Origin: Brachybacterium halotolerans | Lineage (GTDB): Bacteria; Actinomycetota; Actinomycetes; Actinomycetales; Dermabacteraceae | DNA length: 64,000 nucleotides | Assembly: GCF_016623465.1 (NCBI RefSeq) | Contig: NZ_JAEDAJ010000009.1 | Location: forward strand, 88,107 to 152,106 | Direction: 5' to 3' | In this document: piece by piece, positions 62,201 to 64,000 of the stretch | How the letters are laid out: each line of letters starts with the position of its first letter | Numbering within the stretch: the first letter of the stretch is position 1 | Notes under the pieces: generated by a model | What the model was told of the DNA's origin: nothing | What the model saw: the letters and a program-made list of their open reading frames with translations, nothing else | Databases searched by the model: none | Translations under genes and position numbers: made by a program

Positions 62201-62686
62201 CAGGAGCAGCAGGCGGGAGAGCTGCACGACGCCGCCCTGACCGTCGGAGAAGCGCAGCGAGAGCACCGTGAGGGTGGTCTTCTCGCGCAGCACCTCCTGG
62301 TTGAACTCGCCGGTGGCGGCGTCGTAGTGCATCGCCCAGGCGCCGCGCACGTAGCTGGCGACGGTGCGGCGGTACTTCGAGCGCGCAGGGCCCGCGTCGG
62401 ACGCGGCGGCGTTGAAGTGCAGGGTGCGCGGCGGGGTGAGCAGGGCGCTGATCGCGTCCAGCAGCGTGGACTTGCCGGTGCCCGGGCCGCCGGTCAGGAA
62501 GTAGCCGCGCGGAGAGATCTCCAGGTCATGGGTGCCGTGGAAGGTCCCCCAGTTCGAGACCTGCACGTGCACGAGGCGCCACTGCCCGGGATGCGGGTGC
62601 TCGGGGTCCGTCTGCGCGGCGTCGGCGCGGTCGCCGGTGTCCTCGGCGAGGCCGGGCAGGTCGAGGGTCGTTGCGTCGAATTCCAC
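59300..62686 (-). CDS. Orphan MukB/JetC-like SMC ATPase
   Basis: The product is 1128 residues from the GTG at 62686. Walker A GGPGTGKST is at residues 66-74, an ABC signature LSGGQNERL at ~1025, and Walker B IIIDEAF at 1059-1065. Two long Glu/Arg/Gln-rich coiled coils (about 330-560 and 690-900) flank a globular hinge-like part (RSILVPERVYREVAGVIDRT). This is the layout of MukB/MksF/JetC, the SMC subunit of the Wadjet plasmid-defence system. The usual partners JetA, JetB and JetD, or MksB/E, are absent on both sides. The protein may work alone, with partners encoded elsewhere, or in DNA repair. TACCCT lies six nt upstream of the GTG. Confidence 0.85.
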   Translation of the reverse strand: MEFDATTLDLPGLAEDTGDRADAAQTDPEHPHPGQWRLVHVQVSNWGTFHGTHDLEISPRGYFLTGGPGTGKSTLLDAISALLTPPRTLHFNAAASDAGPARSKYRRTVASYVRGAWAMHYDAATGEFNQEVLREKTTLTVLSLRFSDGQGGVVQLSRLLLLQAGHTSDSDVKSLYVISRKALDATDLRQFVSSQIEGRALEAAHPGTETFRQFREYRAKFCQLLGIPDEKALGLLHKIQSAKELGDVNALLRDYMLDEPRTFELADQALTNFHNLSEVYDALVTAREQRDLLRGLRDAHTSWKEMRERGGELVDRRSDIDVYAAQHLVRLLQDEQERLQLERDRVGAQQRRLTQDLADSRADLAQLKEQRRRAGGGEIDDWKQQIAGLDVERERRKERAAEFAAQLATVELRTPVSEDLFLATQREVADLRRTLETEEKNADENRWQSEAKVRELQQELQQTVAELNSLTSRASNLHSEDVAVRDMIAREVGVAPTDLPFAAELLQVKDGEQEWTAAAEQALRGLARSILVPERVYREVAGVIDRTRLRRRISYNRVNTDLTRPSRRIDPTTLAAKLDVKDGEFHTWLSGEIAARMDYVCAEDLEEFTRLSRAVLRSGQIKHSASRHEKNTDRAINDRSQWVLGFDNRGKRAVFEDERTRAEQALFEAQARRKDVEAEAERRRERLFALQALAAVEWDDIDAASVARRIANLRDMVRAAESGSEALADLARQIDDVEQSITDADEELLDVARGAGKLGEQAERAAERLTKAKERLSERSLTPEVEEELSERFHAIAPTIVLSTIDQVTKDASATLDAELVDLTKRTSRAEEDMRTAMREFSRRWPAEAGDTDVSLDAAGDHLAILQRIEEEKLPEVEDRFFEFFTGNTLGDVQALATAIAREPAEIKKRLQRINALLSQVEFHSGRYLQLSMRPVHLAALDEFKKALEDAVAGTIENDITRDRDRAEERFVSLRHLMELISNARTKDDQVSRAILDVRRHVHFHAEEVDAEGKVVHAHESGGPLSGGQNERLTTFCLAAALRYQLAGTGIDVPRYAPIIIDEAFSKGAGKFITAAMESFRHFGFQVILANPGKNPQALAPFIGGVGVVAIREDRYSQVSPIEFVPVD

Positions 62687-62692
62687 CCCAGA

Positions 62693-62698
62693 AGGGTA
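62693..62698 (-). promoter_or_regulatory. -10 element for leaderless SMC-like mRNA
   Basis: TACCCT on the minus strand, six nt spacer (TCTGGG), then the GTG at 62686. It shows the gene has its own promoter although only 47 bp follow the upstream gene. Confidence 0.5.
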
Positions 62699-62733
62699 CC
62701 GGGACGGGCGGGGTCGGGGGTCGGGTGCCCGCT

Positions 62734-63702
62734 TCAGCCAGCCCACCCCTGGCGCCGGAGCGCGGTCTCGACTCGGGTCACGGCGCGCGAGCACCCGCGG
62801 CGGAGGTCGGAGGCGACCGTGCGCACTTCGATCCAGCCCGCGCCCACGCGCCGCTCGGTGCGCTCGATGTCCCGCTCCTGCTGTGCGCGAGTGAGATGGC
62901 GCGGGCCCTCGTGCTCGAGGCACACCCTCCAGCGCGGCCAGGCGAGGTCCGGCTCCCCGAGGTCGACTCCCCCGTCGTACATGCGCTCGTTGAGCAGTGG
63001 TTCCGGAAGACCGGCGACCTCGAGTCCGAGTCGGAGCGCGGTCTCGGCGGGCGAGTCGCTGCCGACGCGGGCCCGGTCGAGCGCGGCACGCAGCGCTCGG
63101 ACGCCCCGCCGGCCTCGACGCGCCCGCAGCGCCGCTGCGAGCTGGTCGAGCGACGCGTACGGCTGCGTGCGTCCTTCGAAACGCGGGCGTGGCCGACGCA
63201 CGAGGTGATCGGCGATCGCGACCAGGTCCTCCTCGCTGAGAAGCGGGCCGAGATCGCACCACGTACTGATCCTCCCCGTGGCGCGCACTCGTCCCACGAG
63301 AATCGTGTCGTCCGTGCCCGCGCGCTCACCAGCATGCGCTTCGGCATCCGCCACCAGGTCAGAGGATCTGTACCACCGGACGAGGGACGTGTGTGCATGC
63401 TTGTGGGAGCTGAGCACGTGGATGCTCAGGCTCTGCGCGGCCTCGAACGGGCGCGGGATCGGGATCCCGAGCAGCTCCGCGGCCGTCGGTCCACAGGCGA
63501 TGACCGATGGATCATCGAACATCAGCGCACGCACGATCTGCGCAGCGCTCGCCCCGATCCCCGCCCGTGCGTAGAGCCCGCGCGCCAGCGTCCTGATGTC
63601 GGGGGCGCGCAGACGGGCCTCCCCGATTCCTGTGGCTCTCGCGCAGCGCGCCGTGAACACCGGCGGAAGGTCCGCGGGCAGCGGTGCTGGTGGTCTCGAC
63701 AT
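62734..63702 (-). CDS. AbiEi-type winged-helix plus DUF559/Vsr-like protein
   Basis: The product is 322 residues from the ATG at 63702 (16 more residues from a GTG at 63750 are possible). The N-terminus (FTARCARATGIGEARLRAPD then RTLARGLYARAG) resembles the winged-helix antitoxin domain of AbiEi proteins. The middle includes VIACGPTAAELLGIPIP. The C-terminal 120 residues are Vsr/DUF559-like: DLGEPDLAWPRWRVCLEHEG gives Asp and Glu, then RHLTRAQQERDIERTERRVG and IEVRTVASDL. Nuclease activity is not shown. It resembles the gene at 5255-6175 in design. It lies 47 bp before the SMC-like gene; a link is possible but unproven. Confidence 0.75.
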   Translation of the reverse strand: MSRPPAPLPADLPPVFTARCARATGIGEARLRAPDIRTLARGLYARAGIGASAAQIVRALMFDDPSVIACGPTAAELLGIPIPRPFEAAQSLSIHVLSSHKHAHTSLVRWYRSSDLVADAEAHAGERAGTDDTILVGRVRATGRISTWCDLGPLLSEEDLVAIADHLVRRPRPRFEGRTQPYASLDQLAAALRARRGRRGVRALRAALDRARVGSDSPAETALRLGLEVAGLPEPLLNERMYDGGVDLGEPDLAWPRWRVCLEHEGPRHLTRAQQERDIERTERRVGAGWIEVRTVASDLRRGCSRAVTRVETALRRQGWAG

Positions 63703-63868
63703 GGACACCAGCGTCCCGGGGGCGCGCCCCGCCGACTCAGCATCATCCACAATGCACAGGTCAGTGGGCAGAACGGGACAGCAGCCAGATCGTCCGACGC
63801 GATGCCCGATACCCCCGCCCCGTCACCGAGCGGAGTGTGCCCGTTCATGCCCGACACGGGACAGCAAG

Positions 63869-64000
63869 AGGTCACGTGTCGCTCTCAGACGCCAGCGAGA
63901 GGTCACTCACGGACCGTCGTCACCCGTCGGCACGAGGTCACGTGTCGTCGTCATCCGACGACGAAAGGTCACTCACCGTCGTCACCGGACAGCGAGAGGT
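63869..64000. repeat. Alternating AGGTCACGTGTCG / AGGTCACTCAC repeat tract
   Basis: AGGTCACGTGTCG occurs at 63869 and 63935, AGGTCACTCACSG at 63900 and 63966, and AGGT again at 63997. Steps are 31, 35, 31 and 31 nt. Sequence between them shares CGTCGTCA words. The tract continues off the window. The rest of 63703-63868 shows nothing else. Confidence 0.85.

Noticed and set aside
58438..63702. A complete Wadjet (JetABCD) system
   Set aside because: Only the SMC-like subunit is present; neighbours do not resemble JetA, JetB or JetD in length or motifs.
63869..64000. CRISPR array
   Set aside because: Repeated words are only 11-13 nt, alternate between two types, and the in-between sequence is itself related. 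No cas gene is near.

Overview
This 64 kb window is chromosomal DNA of a high-G+C Gram-positive actinobacterium. G+C is about 70-75% in most genes. Lineage markers are a WhiB protein, an Rpf-type lytic transglycosylase, a maltokinase-type gene, a class A penicillin-binding protein next to whiB, and many leaderless genes. A Micrococcales member close to Brachybacterium (Dermabacteraceae) fits best, but that is inference from protein style and gene order, not a database match. I see no phage, insertion sequence, integrase, rRNA gene or CRISPR array.

Layout. 0-6.2 kb: a DinB-like gene cut by the window edge, a large helical protein, a pair of ferritin-like proteins (one with a full diiron ligand set, one that has lost it), and an AbiEi/Vsr-like protein. 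6.4-15.3 kb: an RND transporter divergent from a MATE transporter, then a large polytopic membrane protein. 15.6-19 kb: a metF-metE operon. 19.1-31.6 kb: an exopolysaccharide island. A Tat-type secreted clan A glycosidase is divergent from nine genes that mostly overlap by 1-17 bp: GT4, polytopic membrane protein, GT4, chain-length regulator, PglF-like dehydratase, PglE-like aminotransferase, flippase, GT2 and PIG-L deacetylase. Together they look like a Wzx/Wzy-type route to a polymer containing a 4-amino-4,6-dideoxyhexose. No priming transferase is present.

31.8-45.7 kb: a frameshifted GAF regulator, a DHA2 transporter divergent from a MauE-thioredoxin fusion, manA, an unknown protein, an Rpf-like protein, a PoxB-like enzyme, a serine hydrolase, a flavoprotein and an MBL hydrolase with its DUF4177 partner. 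45.8-50.1 kb: whiB, ponA2-like PBP, metallophosphoesterase and tRNA-Pro(CGG), in the order I recall around Mycobacterium tuberculosis whiB4/ponA2. 50.1-58.5 kb: an NlpC/P60 endopeptidase with two peptidoglycan-binding domains, a GH20 hexosaminidase, a LytR_C protein, a CshA-like repeat surface protein and a maltokinase-like kinase. 58.4-64 kb: an unknown gene, an orphan MukB/JetC-like SMC ATPase, a second AbiEi/Vsr-like protein and a repeat tract running off the edge.

Two themes run through the noncoding DNA. First, two families of long, near-perfect palindromes sit downstream of genes (three and two copies). Second, at least twelve genes have a TANNNT-like hexamer ending 6-7 nt before the start codon, the signature of leaderless transcription. 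Short degenerate tandem repeats are also common between genes. A 158-nt stretch of only G and C at 44.5 kb is probably an assembly artefact over a terminator.
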